Positions 34,172 through 44,112 of a DNA stretch of 64,000 nucleotides are shown piece after piece. Position 1 is the stretch's first letter, and each line of letters begins with the position of its first letter. The stretch lies in the NCBI GenBank assembly GCA_023376005.1, contig CM042157.1:90255987-90319986 (forward strand), read 5' to 3'. Origin of the DNA: Doryteuthis pealeii. Lineage: Eukaryota > Mollusca > Cephalopoda > Myopsida > Loliginidae. A model generated the notes under the pieces. It did not search any database and was not told the origin of the DNA. It saw only the letters and a list, made by a program, of their open reading frames with translations. The translations under genes were made by a program, and so were the position numbers.

Positions 34172-34699
34172 AACTTAGAATATTAGTATTATCTGTGTTA
34201 TTTGGACTATTGTCCCCATCTTTATTGTTATTTGTACAAAGTTTCGGCCGATATGCCCTATGGCCTTCTTCAGGTATTTCTTGTCCGACTCGGGAACTTT
34301 CTTTTCGAACTCAGGAACTTTCTTGTCGTAATCGGGAGCCATCACGGAACTTTGAACCTAACCCTTTATTTAGTCCACGGGGGTATCCTGTTCTCATTCC
34401 GCTAACCATTGCTGGGGTAGGAGTTGTCGATTATTTTTCTAACTGCCTTCACTCAGGATTGAACTCGGGATCCAGAGATAACTGTCACTTAGAACTGTCT
34501 TAACCTAACTACCTTATCCACTAGGCCATGTGTCCAAAAAGTTCCTGAGTCCGACAAGAAATACCTGAAGAAGGCCGGATCGTATATCAGCTGAAACATT
34601 GTACAAATAACAATGAAGATGGGGACAATAGTCCGAATAATGCAGATAATACTAATCTTCAAGCCTCATCTCAAACATTCAGAGAAACTTAGAATATTA
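34172..34699 (-). mobile_element. Family E element with inverted terminal segment, 14-bp TSD
   Basis: Insertion 34186-34685 is flanked by AACTTAGAATATTA (34172-34185 and 34686-34699). Minus-strand order from the right: an inverted copy of the 3' end (34536-34685), a tRNA-like head with TGGCCTAGTGGATAAGG and GAGTTCAATCCTGAG (about 34535-34445), body, three 21-bp units (about 34340-34280), CTGAAGAAGGCC-hairpin-CGAAAC, and the 3' end at 34186. The GTCCCCATCTT / AAGATGGGGAC ends form inverted repeats of about 115 bp. It is the same architecture as 62563-63156. Confidence 0.75.
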
Positions 34700-34782
34700 T
34701 TAAAATTCTGTTGATGTTTATCATTAACATTTTGGGTTATAATTGCCCTGTCAGCGGAGTTTAAAATATGCTCACCTGCAAA

Positions 34783-35095
34783 GGGGAAGAACCCCCCCCC
34801 AATGTCCTGGATCTGATTCTAAACTGCATTTTGTGGTGAAGTTCCAGTTCTGGAGCTCAGGCGAGTGTAAAGTATCTCTTCATTGCTATTAGTCTCATTG
34901 ATAGCACTTGTTAGGATCACATGTCGGTTGAATATCTGTTTGCAAATTATTTGTATTAGATAGTAATACTTGATATCATATAGTCATGTGCAAAAAAAAC
35001 TTAAGCAACTACACAAAAATGTAAATATAATTGTACAATGTACATAATTCCCTAACCTCAGACTGGTTGACATGCCATTAAATCAATCAATCTTT
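34783..35095 (+). repeat. Repeat family D copy
   Basis: Begins near AATGTCCTGGATCTGATTCT, continues with TGGTGAAGTTCCAGTTCTGG and GTTAGGATCACATG, and ends with GTTGACATGCCATTAAATC followed by a short AATC repeat tail. Confidence 0.7.
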
Positions 35096-35306
35096 TGGGT
35101 TATAAGTAAAATAGATAATCTTCAATACTAAATTTATCAACTGCCAAATATATAATCATCATTATAAATTTCAGCCTTTTTCTTTTGGCTGAGAAGAAGC
35201 ATTTTCTCAGTTCATTTCATATAAAGTGTATTTTTTGAATTTACTCTTTAGTTTACTCATAACAAGTAAAGTTTTTGTATTTTTTTTCCTTTTCAGAATG
35301 ATTGTT

Positions 35307-35310
<4 letters not shown>

Positions 35311-35342
<32 letters not shown>

Positions 35343-35722
35343 CCAGTTAGTCCTTTGTTAGTATTGGAGAATTGAAAATAAAGTGCTTGATTACGTGTGT
35401 AAGCGCTGTATTTATTTATCTATTATAGTGTACAATACATTTAAGGTGCCATTTTTACCATTGGTTTCCAGGCAACATGTTAGCTACCCTTCATCAAGAC
35501 AATGTGCCTGTTTAAGAAATACAAAAATGTCCCTTCATTTATATATGCACGTATCTCTGTTTTCTTAAACAGGTGCATTGTTTTGATGAAGGGTAGCTAA
35601 ATGCTGCCTAGAAACCAATGGTAACAATGGCACCTTAAATTTATTGTACACTATAATAAATAAATACAGCTCTTACACATGTAATCGAGCACTTTATTTT
35701 CAATTCTCCAAACTAACAAAGG

Positions 35723-35754
<32 letters not shown>
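35311..35754. repeat. Large palindrome inside (TA)n, arms about 170 bp
   Basis: Arms 35346-35520 and 35560-35729 are close complements (GTTAGTCCTTTGTTAG-type ends, TGTACAATACATTTAAGGTG and CCATTGGTTTCC blocks) around a loop of about 40 bp. Each arm carries TTGATGAAGGGTAGCTAA, a hairpin and GAAACC (35584-35614 on +; 35469-35498 on -). (TA)n runs flank both sides at 35311-35340 and 35731-35753, consistent with insertion into a TA repeat. Confidence 0.75.
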
Positions 35755-35755
<1 letters not shown>

Positions 35756-36034
35756 TCCAAAAGTCCAGAGAAGAAATCTTCCTTACGACACAAGAGTTTT
35801 ATTTAAAAAACCTCTCGCGGTTTGAGAGCTCAATGTGTGCTCTTAGAGTCACAGAGCAAATATATAAGTAAAGAAATGACAAAAGACTTAGAGATTTAGC
35901 ATTATAGTCTATTCCAGGGAGCTTAGACAAAGTCTAAATCTCCCGACTCATCAGATGCGAATGATGAAAATTTTTTATTACTTTAAAGGCATTTGAAAAC
36001 AGATTTTTATTTATATATTTTTTAAATTTTTTAG

Positions 36035-36040
<6 letters not shown>

Positions 36041-36089
<49 letters not shown>
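36041..36089. repeat. (TA)n microsatellite
   Basis: Pure TA run of about 48 bp. Confidence 0.92.
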
Positions 36090-36093
<4 letters not shown>

Positions 36094-36704
36094 TATTACT
36101 GACTACTTAAAGACTCCAAAAACAAAATCCTATTTAAACAAACACTGAATTGATATAATTATTGCCAAAAATTAAAGTGAACAGTAAAATGTGTATTGTT
36201 TTATATGTAATAACGTGACTGCTTAGAATAAGTTTGACTGAAAAGCTTTCAATTTCCACAATCTCTAAAACTTATAAAGTTTTAAATTAATTATGTATGC
36301 ATATGTATAGGATTTCTGTTCTTATACAATACCAGCCTAAAGGTCGTCACTAGTGGTTATTATACTCTATATCAGGTTCAATTCTATTTATAGAATTTAT
36401 TTCATAACTAATAAATAATTGCTCTGTAAGAATTATTCTCTTTTAGAAATTGTAGGTATCAAGCTAATCATAAATACAGACCCCCCCCACACTGTAAGTT
36501 GTAAATTGGATTGAAAATTGCTGAGTATTTTCACACTATTACACTAACAAAAATCTTGCTACAATGACCTATTTTTATTGTATTGCAGTAACATACATAT
36601 GAAAATTGCCTTTTTTTTTATAGAATGTATGGAACCTTTAAAATATCAAACCAATCATTTGATTATCTGATATTGACTAATGTCAGTGACTTTTGCTATA
36701 TACG

Positions 36705-36731
36705 CACACACACACACACACACACACACAA
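36705..36731. repeat. (CA)n microsatellite
   Basis: Pure CA run of about 27 bp. Confidence 0.92.
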
Positions 36732-37088
36732 CCTTATATATTCACTATATGGATTATTGTTTGTTACATTTTACAAGATAAAGACAAGAGTGATGCTTTT
36801 AATTCCTAAAAAGTATTATCCAATATAAATATACATTTCTAAGCATTAGCCTCTTTGTTTGATTCTTTAACCAAATTTGAACTAATATCAAATTAAAGCA
36901 CAAGTCATTGTTCAATTTCTCTTATAGAATTATACTCATAAGTGTGGTGACATTTAGAAATAACAATTATTACAACAATGTTGAGGTTGGACTATTTAAT
37001 TAGATGTGTTGGCTACAAAATTTATTGCTTTAGAAAATTTACACCTTTAAATATTATCATTTGATAATAGTGAATAATTTACTCAGAA

Positions 37089-37345
37089 TGACCGGGTTAG
37101 CTCAGTTGGTAGAGCGTTCGGCTAGAAACCACAAAGTTCCTAATTCGATACCGGTCCCCGCCAACTCAGCGTATGAGTAGCACAAGGGATCTGTGCGGTA
37201 AAGTAAGGAGCTGATGGTAGGTGTGGCGCTCCACCTCAGATGCTAAAATAATCTCCTTGGTATAGCGCTATTGAAAAGGGGATAGACTCCCTCGCTGACT
37301 GGCTGATCCTGATTTTAGGCTGCCCCGACGACTTTACTTTTTTAC
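37089..37345 (+). mobile_element. SINE-A, near full length
   Basis: Head GACCGGGTTAGCTCAGTTGG with canonical box A, box B-like CTAATTCGATACCGG, the body GGTGTGGCGCTCCACCTCAG and GGGGATAGACTCCCTCGCTG, and the 3' end CCCCGACGACTTTACTTTTT. A tRNA gene is excluded because the homology continues 180 bp past the head and is repeated eight times in the window. Its 3' end abuts the 3' end of the SINE-B at 37350. Confidence 0.85.
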
Positions 37346-37349
37346 TTAT

Positions 37350-37640
37350 ATATATATATATATTTACCAACCCCTCCGCACGAGCAGGATGTGACACAAG
37401 GTCAATTTCTTAAGCGGAGTTTAACAGGTTTGAATTCAGTTTTCCTTCTCCTAGACTGGTTACCTAGCTATGGTTAAAGAGTTCAGTCTGCCCTGCTATT
37501 TACCCATAGCTGGAGGGAGAATTGGATTCGTACCTTTCCCAAGGGTATTAGCGCCATGTGAAATGCCAACAGCTTTGTCCAGGAATTGAACTCGTGTTAA
37601 CGAGTCCATTTCCTACGACTGACCACGCACCTCCTCTGCT
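37350..37640 (-). mobile_element. SINE-B, near full length
   Basis: Antisense: 3' end ACCAACCCCTCCGCACGAGC at the left, GGAGTTTAACAGGTTTGAAT, CCCATAGCTGGAGGGAGA, then the tRNA-like head near the right (GAATTGAACTCGTGT box B complement, ACGCACCTCC end). It joins SINE-A tail to tail through a (TA)n linker of about 14 bp. Confidence 0.82.
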
Positions 37641-37957
37641 TTCAGAATGAAAAAATGTTGATAAAATGAATTTATTTATACATTGCTTTGAAAGAAGTTA
37701 AAATATTCTTAGTACAAACTTTTTACTTACTAAAATCTTTTTATTGTCAATGTAATTTATTTTATCACTAGACTGTTTCCGGTCATATAACAATGATTTT
37801 AATGTTCATGATTGTAGATGATATCTGGTTTTGTCATTCAATGACAAATATTGTGTATACTTGAAGAGGATTTTTTATCTTATATAGTAGATAAGGAAAG
37901 CTAAAAACATTGTAGGACATATTCTGCATTACAAAGCAATTGAAACTGGCTTTTATA

Positions 37958-37993
<36 letters not shown>

Positions 37994-38165
37994 TTAGGAG
38001 GTTGATTTAGAAGGCTATCACAATGCAGGTGTAAAGAAAAAAATAATAATACGTAACAATGATGTGTGTGTTAACATGTATTTAATTCTTGAATTTTCGA
38101 GATAATATTTCTTTTTCAAAAGATCACTGGAACTGAAGTAGTCTAGTTATGGCATTTCTTTTTAA

Positions 38166-38211
<46 letters not shown>

Positions 38212-39384
38212 TTGAAAATGATGGTATTTTTATATAACTGTATTCTCGTGTAGTATGTTTACGTGAGGGCGGTTTTTTTTTGTACTTGTGCGTATGTTAT
38301 CATGCGCGTGTCCATGAAAATGTGTGTTGGTTGTGACATTATGACTGTATCCTAGTGCGGGATTGCATGTGTGTATGTGCGTATTAAAGAGCGTATTTGT
38401 GTTTGATGGCCATGGTGATGTATAATATTTCGTGTTGGATGTAATATAAATCAATATATATATATAAGGCATATAATGATACAGTCAGGTCACAATATGA
38501 TAGGTATTGCAATACCCATAATAAGAAATATACAAACTGATAGTTAATACAATATATCTTTATCATAATAAAACCATAAATAGAAATATTTGTATGCTAA
38601 CTAGAAAATATGAAAGAAAACAATGCCTCATGATTTATTGCAATGTTTAGATGATACTTCGGTCTGGTCTATTTTAATGGATCCATTTTATAAAAAAATG
38701 TTTTAAAATGGCTTTTAACTGTAAGAACATATCTCAAAAACTATTCTCAGAACATTTAGACTTTCTTTCCAGAACATTATAGGTTCTTTTGTGAAAACCA
38801 CGCTATTCACACTTATTGTGAAGGGAAACCTAAACATTTATTGTAAAAGTTTAATTTATTATAATGAATTAAGAATTGTTCATCTTTTGTCACTCATTTC
38901 AACTTTTTTCAAATAAGAACAAGAAAAAAAGGGGGGGGGAAGAATACACTTTAAAAAAATTGAATTACTTTAAAATTAAGTAAGGAAGAGTGTGTGACAA
39001 TTTCATATTTCCTTTTCCCTCACTGTACTTCAAATCCAAAATAATTCCAAACAGCAGATTCATATTGGGTTCTGTGAGGTCTTTCTAAAATTATAAATTT
39101 TCAATCTGCTTCTACCATATTGAAATCAAGTTATGTATCAAGCTCCTGATTGGAAAATTAGTCACTACCGAGTCAAATTAATGAAATGATAGAAAAAAAA
39201 AGCATACTTTTCATAAAATTTTAAAAAACAAAACAAAACAAAAAAACAATTATTCTTAAAAAAATTATACAATGTATTTTCCTTAAAATCATCTATACAA
39301 AAAGACAGAATTTGGCATTGGGTAACCTACATGGGTTGATGTGCCATTAAACAAAATAACTAACCAACTAACATAAAGATTATT
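37641..39384. other. Noncoding; long poly-T and CpG-like patch
   Basis: (TA)n at 37957-37990, a 40-base poly-T at 38171-38210, and a locally TGCG/CGTG-rich patch at 38240-38400 whose minus-strand open frame is unconvincing. A family-D 3' tail (TTGATGTGCCATTAAAC) ends at about 39360. No gene seen. Confidence 0.45.
39305..39365 (+). repeat. Repeat family D, 3' tail only
   Basis: TTTGGCATTGGGTAACC then GGGTTGATGTGCCATTAAAC and an AAC-rich tail: the conserved 3' end of family D, strongly 5'-truncated. A similar tail follows the minisatellite at 39705-39755. Confidence 0.6.
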
Positions 39385-39672
39385 GCTACCAATTAATACA
39401 TATGAAGTTAATGAAAGCTTCTGCTAATATGTATTAATGCATCAATTTATCAAAGATCTAACATGAAAATTATTTCTATCAATTTATTAATACGCATGAA
39501 GTTAATGAAAATTATTTCTACCAATTTATCAATGCAAATGAAGTTAATGAAAATTATTTCTACCAATTTATCAATGCAAATGAAGTTAATGAAAATTATT
39601 TCTACCAATTTATCAATGCAAATGAAGTTAATGAAAATTATTTCTACCAATTTATCAATGCAAATGAAATTA
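39385..39672. repeat. 42-bp minisatellite
   Basis: Five good units of 42 bp and a decayed one upstream. A unit contains TACCAATTTATCAATGCAAA then TGAAGTTAATGAAAATTATT. Because 42 is a multiple of three, one frame on each strand stays open (MKLMKIISTNLSMQ repeated on +, INFICIDKLVEIIF repeated on -); neither looks like a real protein. Confidence 0.92.
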
Positions 39673-40234
39673 AGCATATCATATATTTATTTAAAAAAAA
39701 AATATTTGGCATTAAATAACCCACAAGGTTTGATATGCTATTAAACACCAACCAACCATCCAAGTTTTATAAGAGTAATAAATACATTTAAAGTAATGGA
39801 CTTAAATTTGTTCTGATTATAAAGTAATGCATTATGTCATGCCTTATAGTAATGAGTATTATATACAATGAAGTATTTGATAAGAATTAAGTCAATTCTA
39901 AATTATTCTGTTATTCTTTGGTGGTTAACTTTGTTTCTCCCTAATAAAAGCAATAGACTGTAAAACACTTTCTTGTTAAATAATTGACAGCTGCAAATAA
40001 CATCAGGTGGCTACTTATCAACTATCTCGTCACGATGAGTGTTGTTCACTTGTTTCAAGTTGGTTTATAAGTCAAGTAGATTACTTAATGTGCTACACAT
40101 TTAAATTCTCAAACAAAACAGTTTTTGTTTGGTAGCTTTGTAAATTGAATAAAAAATCTTTTATCATTTGTGATTTTTATTTATATGGTTATATTTTTGC
40201 TTCAAAGAGTACATATAAAAACTGGTTGTTAATC
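39673..40234. other. AT-rich noncoding stretch
   Basis: Contains a second family-D tail at 39705-39755 and nothing else identified. Confidence 0.45.
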
Positions 40235-40482
40235 AATTCTACTAGAGTGAATCAAAAGTTTTGCAATATTTTGGTAATATGAGGCACAATTCGGCAGATT
40301 GGATGCTTTAATTAAGTCATGAATCTGATAAACCACATTTTTTTATTTATTCCTTTGACCCCCCCCCCCTCTGTCAACAGATAGGTATCCTCCACTTAGA
40401 TTAAGAATATCTTTGAAGATTCCCTTCTTCCACATGTTATTTGGCTTTACGAAGGTGAATCAAAAGTTTTACAATATTTTTG

Positions 40483-40789
40483 TAATATATATATATTTAC
40501 CAACCCCTCCGCACAGGCAGGATGCGACACAAGGTCAATTTCTTAAGCGGAGTTTAACAGGTTTGAATTCAGAGTTTTCCTTCTCCTAGACCGGTTGCCT
40601 AACCAAGGTTAAAGAGCCAAGTCTGCCCTACTATTTTTCCATAGCTGGAGGGAGAGTAGGATTCATACCTTTCCCAAGGGTATTAGCGTAAGTGAAATGC
40701 AATTACCATGTCCAGGATTTGAACTCGGGTGATGAGTCCATTTCCCACGACTTTAACCATTAGTCCACACGCTTCCTTGTGGTAATATA
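40483..40789 (-). mobile_element. SINE-B, near full length, 8-bp TSD
   Basis: Antisense copy between GTAATATA at about 40483-40490 and 40782-40789. 3' end ACCAACCCCTCCGCACAGGC, body CCATAGCTGGAGGGAGAG, head with AGGATTTGAACTCGGG (box B) and TTAACCATTAGTCCACACG (box A side). Inserted into the mariner relic. Confidence 0.82.
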
Positions 40790-41109
40790 AGGCATAATTT
40801 CACAGCTCTGGATACTTTTACTGTGGTCATGAAGGTGACTAACCACGCTTGACTGTGAGATGCCAAGTTTGCCTCTATGACTTTATGGCCTCATAAATCC
40901 ATGGTTTTAGGCCTGACATTGCCTTGAACCATCTAGTTACTGTATTATGATCAACTATGCCATCACTTTTTGCACAATAAATCTTTTTAGTTCATAAGTT
41001 CCCAAATTAGACTGCATTGCATGTTCATCCTTATGGCTTTCAAATCACACACAGTGAAGCAATACACATGTCAGTGCACCAACTACCATGATACTACCAA
41101 CCACAGCAA

Positions 41110-41342
41110 ATACATACAAAGTAAGTAAAGTCGACAGGGCGGCCTAAAGTCGTATCAGCCAGTCAGCGAGGGAGTCTATCTCCTTTTCAATAGTGCTAGA
41201 CCAAGGAGATTGTTTTAGCATCTGAGGTGGAGCGCCATACCATCAGCTTCTTACTTTACCGCACAGATACTGTGCTACTCATACGCTGAGTTTATTGAAC
41301 TTTATCTACCGACTGAGCTAATCCGGCCCCTATACATACAAA
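41110..41342 (-). mobile_element. SINE-A with 11-bp TSD
   Basis: SINE 41121-41331 flanked by ATACATACAAA (41110-41120 and 41332-41342). 3' tail AAGTAAAGTCGACAGGGCGG at the left; head complement GACTGAGCTAATCCGGCCCC at the right. About 30 bp of the box B region is deleted. Inserted into the mariner relic. Confidence 0.85.
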
Positions 41343-41625
41343 ATATTGCAAAATTTTTGACTTGCCTTAATAGTAACTATCTTTTTTTTTTTTTTTTTTT
41401 TTTTAAATATTTATTTTATTAATTAGTTTGAAAGTTAAAATAAAAAATAAAGATGGTACTTCAAGACAATAAATGAAAAAATAGTTTAATTAAGGGTTAA
41501 ATACAACTTCTTTCTGTCATTTAGGGCAGGGTTAAGGTCAACTTTAAACCTTTTGAAATCACAGATAATGGATATTGAACCTTATAAAAATGACTAGACT
41601 ACAGATAACAAAGAAATTTTGTTTT

Positions 41626-41975
41626 GTTTTATGGCATATCAACCTCAGTGGGTTATTTAATGCCAATAAAGTTTTGAAATAAATCAATTCTTAATGGATA
41701 ATACAATTTTTTTATAAATACATTCTTCTATTTAACCCATAGATGGGACCCTAACAGGTACTACCACTCCGTGTCAGTGGACCTGGGAGCAATGGTAATG
41801 AAGGGGTGCTCCACATTCCCCAAACCTTCAAAACTGGAACCTCACCATCAGATAGTTTAACGTCATTCCCAGGACATGTAGACCCGCAGCCACCGCCTTC
41901 TAGCATCCATATGATAAAAAGGGGTGAAGCTTGCCATAAGGGCAATAGGGTTGGAAAAATCATATAGGTGCTAGG
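41626..41975 (-). repeat. Repeat family D, long copy
   Basis: Antisense. 3' end at the left (TTATGGCATATCAACCTCAG), then CCCATAGATGGGACCCTAAC, GAAGGGGTGCTCCACATTCC, CAGGACATGTAGACCCGCAG and ATAGGTGCTAGGGCTTG at the right. Very close to the copy at 54563. The 70-codon minus-strand frame over it is not a gene. Confidence 0.78.
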
Positions 41976-42684
41976 GCTTGTAACAAAGAAGTACCAAATT
42001 AAATATTAATTATACAAAACATATGCTGTGATTATTCTTTTGAGTCATATTAATCATTAGAGTTATGACTTATTTCACTTTTAGCCATATTTTTGGTATT
42101 CTACTTGAGTTTCTTGTGATAACCATTTATTCTATTTTAGTGTCAATATTTTGCTCACTGAATATTCTTTAAACCACTTGTAAGTTTGAAGTACCATTAG
42201 AATTTAATTCTTCTGGTTTATTTTCTTTTATTTCACACTTGAGATATGTCGTTCAGATTGAATAACAGCATATCTTTTAAGTGTATGAGAAATACTAATG
42301 ATGGCTTTGACATGTTTAAAAAAAAAAAAACGGCTTTGGAACAAAAATTACTTCAATCGCCATTTTATATATCTTATAAAAACCTGATTTCTCTCAGTAC
42401 TTAAAAAAAAAATCAAAGTCCAGTTGATTTTTATAAATGTCAGATTTATTTTACTTATAATTTTGAATCAGTCTTGAGTTTTGTCTATTATGATACAGTT
42501 CATTAGTTTTATAAAAGTGCAAATTATTGGTTTAAAAGAAATAATGGCCAGTTTCATTATATACTCAATTGTAAAATTGGCCATTATTTCCAGACAACCT
42601 AATACTTAGATTTGTTTTTGTTTTTATAAATACTTTGTTAGGTTTTTATTTTTTAAAATCTAAGGCTTAGCTTTTATGTTAAAT
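41976..42684. other. AT-rich noncoding stretch
   Basis: A hairpin AATAATGGCCAGTTT / AAATTGGCCATTATTT at about 42540-42591. No gene or classified transposon. Confidence 0.45.
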
Positions 42685-44035
42685 TATCACTATCATCATT
42701 GTTGTGCTAATAGCACGGATTCCCATGACTCACTCTCTCATCTCCTGTCCCTATTGGCCATTGCTCCTGGCAAGTCCTTTGCTTGACATCCAGTGTCCAT
42801 ACAGAGCTGATCAATGTAAGTTTTTGCTGGTCAGCCAACACTGTTGTGTCCATGTGTAGGTGTCCAGAATGTCCATCATATCAGGTTCATGTTATTTGGA
42901 TAGATTGTAAGATAGGAGGTAAGTGGTCATACAGTTACTTTTTTGTGGTGTAAAGATTAAAGTTCCAAATGCAAAACAAAGCCTTCACAAAATGTTTCCA
43001 TCACGTCGGTGTCACCAGTTGTAAGATTCAAAGTGATAATACTTGAAGATAAAACTCCGACAAAGGTTGATAGACAAAACATTTTATATACAGCACAGAA
43101 TAAACAGGTACATAATACATAGAGGTGTACATAAACATACATACAAGAGTAGAGATAATGACACATTCATGAATGGTAAAATACAAGATATTTAGGTATC
43201 AAAGAGATACCTAAATGTACATAAAAACGTAATTACGGATACATGACTAAAGAATAGTCATATATCGTACAAGAGACTTACTAGCAGTGAGTGGCCAGTG
43301 TTAAGGGCCGAAGCCCCAACGAGAAGAGGGTAGACCTAAGCCTAACCCATAGTGTCTCGTAGGTCGAACAGGAAAAGAGAGAGAGACGTTCAAATCAGCT
43401 GCTTAAATATCCAAGGCCCCTAGCGGGAACCAGCGAAACTAAACGGGCAGACAACTCCCCAGGTGAATACAAAAATAACGCCTACAGTGGGATGCTGATT
43501 CCAGGATTTGTTCAAGACAGCATGCAGCATCCTTGTGTAGTTCATATCTAGCTTTTTTTTTCTCCACACATTTCATTAAAATCCAAATGGTGCAGCCATA
43601 CAGTAGCACTGACATATCTAGTGATTGGAAGAATTTCTGTTTTATCAGCTTTCTACAGACACTGGATGCTGTTTAGATGATTTGTTGATAGGGGTGGATG
43701 GCAAGAGAGTGTCAAGGAAAGAATTGTCACTTTATCTGATCGGTGAGATCAAATTTCCATATGATCAATAATCTGTCAATAGCAATCCATGCCTTTCTTA
43801 TGTACCACTTTCTGTAGATGAGATATTGCTACTGAGGTAATGTGAACTGGTCTACTGATTTCAAAGGCTTACCTTCCAGTATGGAGATGTCTCCATCTTG
43901 TTTAATTAACTCTGTCTTATCTGAATTCACATAGAGAGGCCAATGCCCATTGCTGCCTTCTCTAGGCTATACAGCAGTGATTTGGCTTGGACTGGTGTAT
44001 TTTCATCCTTCCAGCTATCGGTTAAATAGTACCGC
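42685..44035 (-). pseudogene. RTE-type LINE 3' half, interrupted by an LTR element
   Basis: Minus-strand remnants in order from 44030: PVQAKSLL-x-SLEKAAMGIG, QDGDISILEGKPLKSVDQFT, KAWIAIDRLLIIWKFDLTD, MNYTRMLHAVLNKSW and N-QHPT (43500). Then comes the inserted LTR element, then QLYDHLPP (42925) and a decayed C-terminus ending in an ATGATGATAGTGAT tail (about 42700-42685). This is the post-catalytic half of an RTE-like reverse transcriptase, the same family as the fragment at 20764. Multiple frameshifts and a deletion mark it as old. Confidence 0.8.
42945..43490 (-). mobile_element. Internally deleted LTR retrotransposon, 4-bp TSD
   Basis: Element 42949-43486 flanked by GTGG on both sides (42945-42948 and 43487-43490). 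On the minus strand it has a 467-bp LTR starting TGTAGGCGTTATT (43486) and ending ATCTTACA (43020). Next is a primer-binding/leader-like ACTGGTGACACCGACGTGAT, about 55 bp more, and a short piece resembling the LTR 3' end (CTTTAATCTTTACA, ending at 42949). Almost the whole interior and the second LTR were lost while the outer ends and TSD remain. The same LTR occurs alone at 61308. Gypsy or BEL/Pao not decided. Confidence 0.75.
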
Positions 44036-44054
44036 TACAGTTCTTCTTCTACAA

Positions 44055-44112
44055 AGATGACTTTGGCATTAAGTAACCAATGAAGATTGATATGCCATTA
44101 AATAGATAAATA
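44055..44112 (+). repeat. Repeat family D, 3' tail only
   Basis: TTTGGCATTAAGTAACC, GATTGATATGCCATTAAAT and an ATAGATAAATAC tail, directly beside the 5' edge of the RTE fragment. Confidence 0.6.

Larger units (their letters stand above)
35755..37088. other. Noncoding; unclassified element near 35760-35960
   Basis: The minus strand of 35760-35960 has CTGATGAGTCGGGAG then a GTCTAAGCTCCC pairing arm, and further on CTCTCAAACCGCGAGAGG, a CG-bearing hairpin. The composition differs from the flanks, so this looks like another retroelement end. Microsatellites at 36041 and 36705. No gene seen. Confidence 0.4.
40235..41385 (-). mobile_element. Mariner relic with two nested SINEs
   Basis: End sequences GTGAATCAAAAGTTTTGC (40253) and GTGAATCAAAAGTTTTAC (40458) are duplicated on the left; the complementary end GCAAAATTTTTGACTTGCC lies at about 41350. 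On the minus strand, 41050-40790 retains mariner N-terminal blocks: VDHNTVTRWFKAMSG, GISQSSV-x-HLHDH and SIQSCEIMPYIT, across several frameshifts. The SINE-B at 40491 and SINE-A at 41121 interrupt it, each with a target duplication made of mariner sequence. Confidence 0.65.

Noticed and set aside
37089..37165. Possible tRNA genes at SINE heads
   Set aside because: Box A and B are good, but no proper acceptor-stem pairing is visible and the homology continues into SINE bodies with TSDs.
39385..39672. CRISPR-like regular repeats
   Set aside because: It is a head-to-tail minisatellite without spacers, in a eukaryotic genome.
42957..43166. 69-codon minus-strand frame
   Set aside because: Lies across the LTR/leader junction of the deleted LTR element; no gag-like features.
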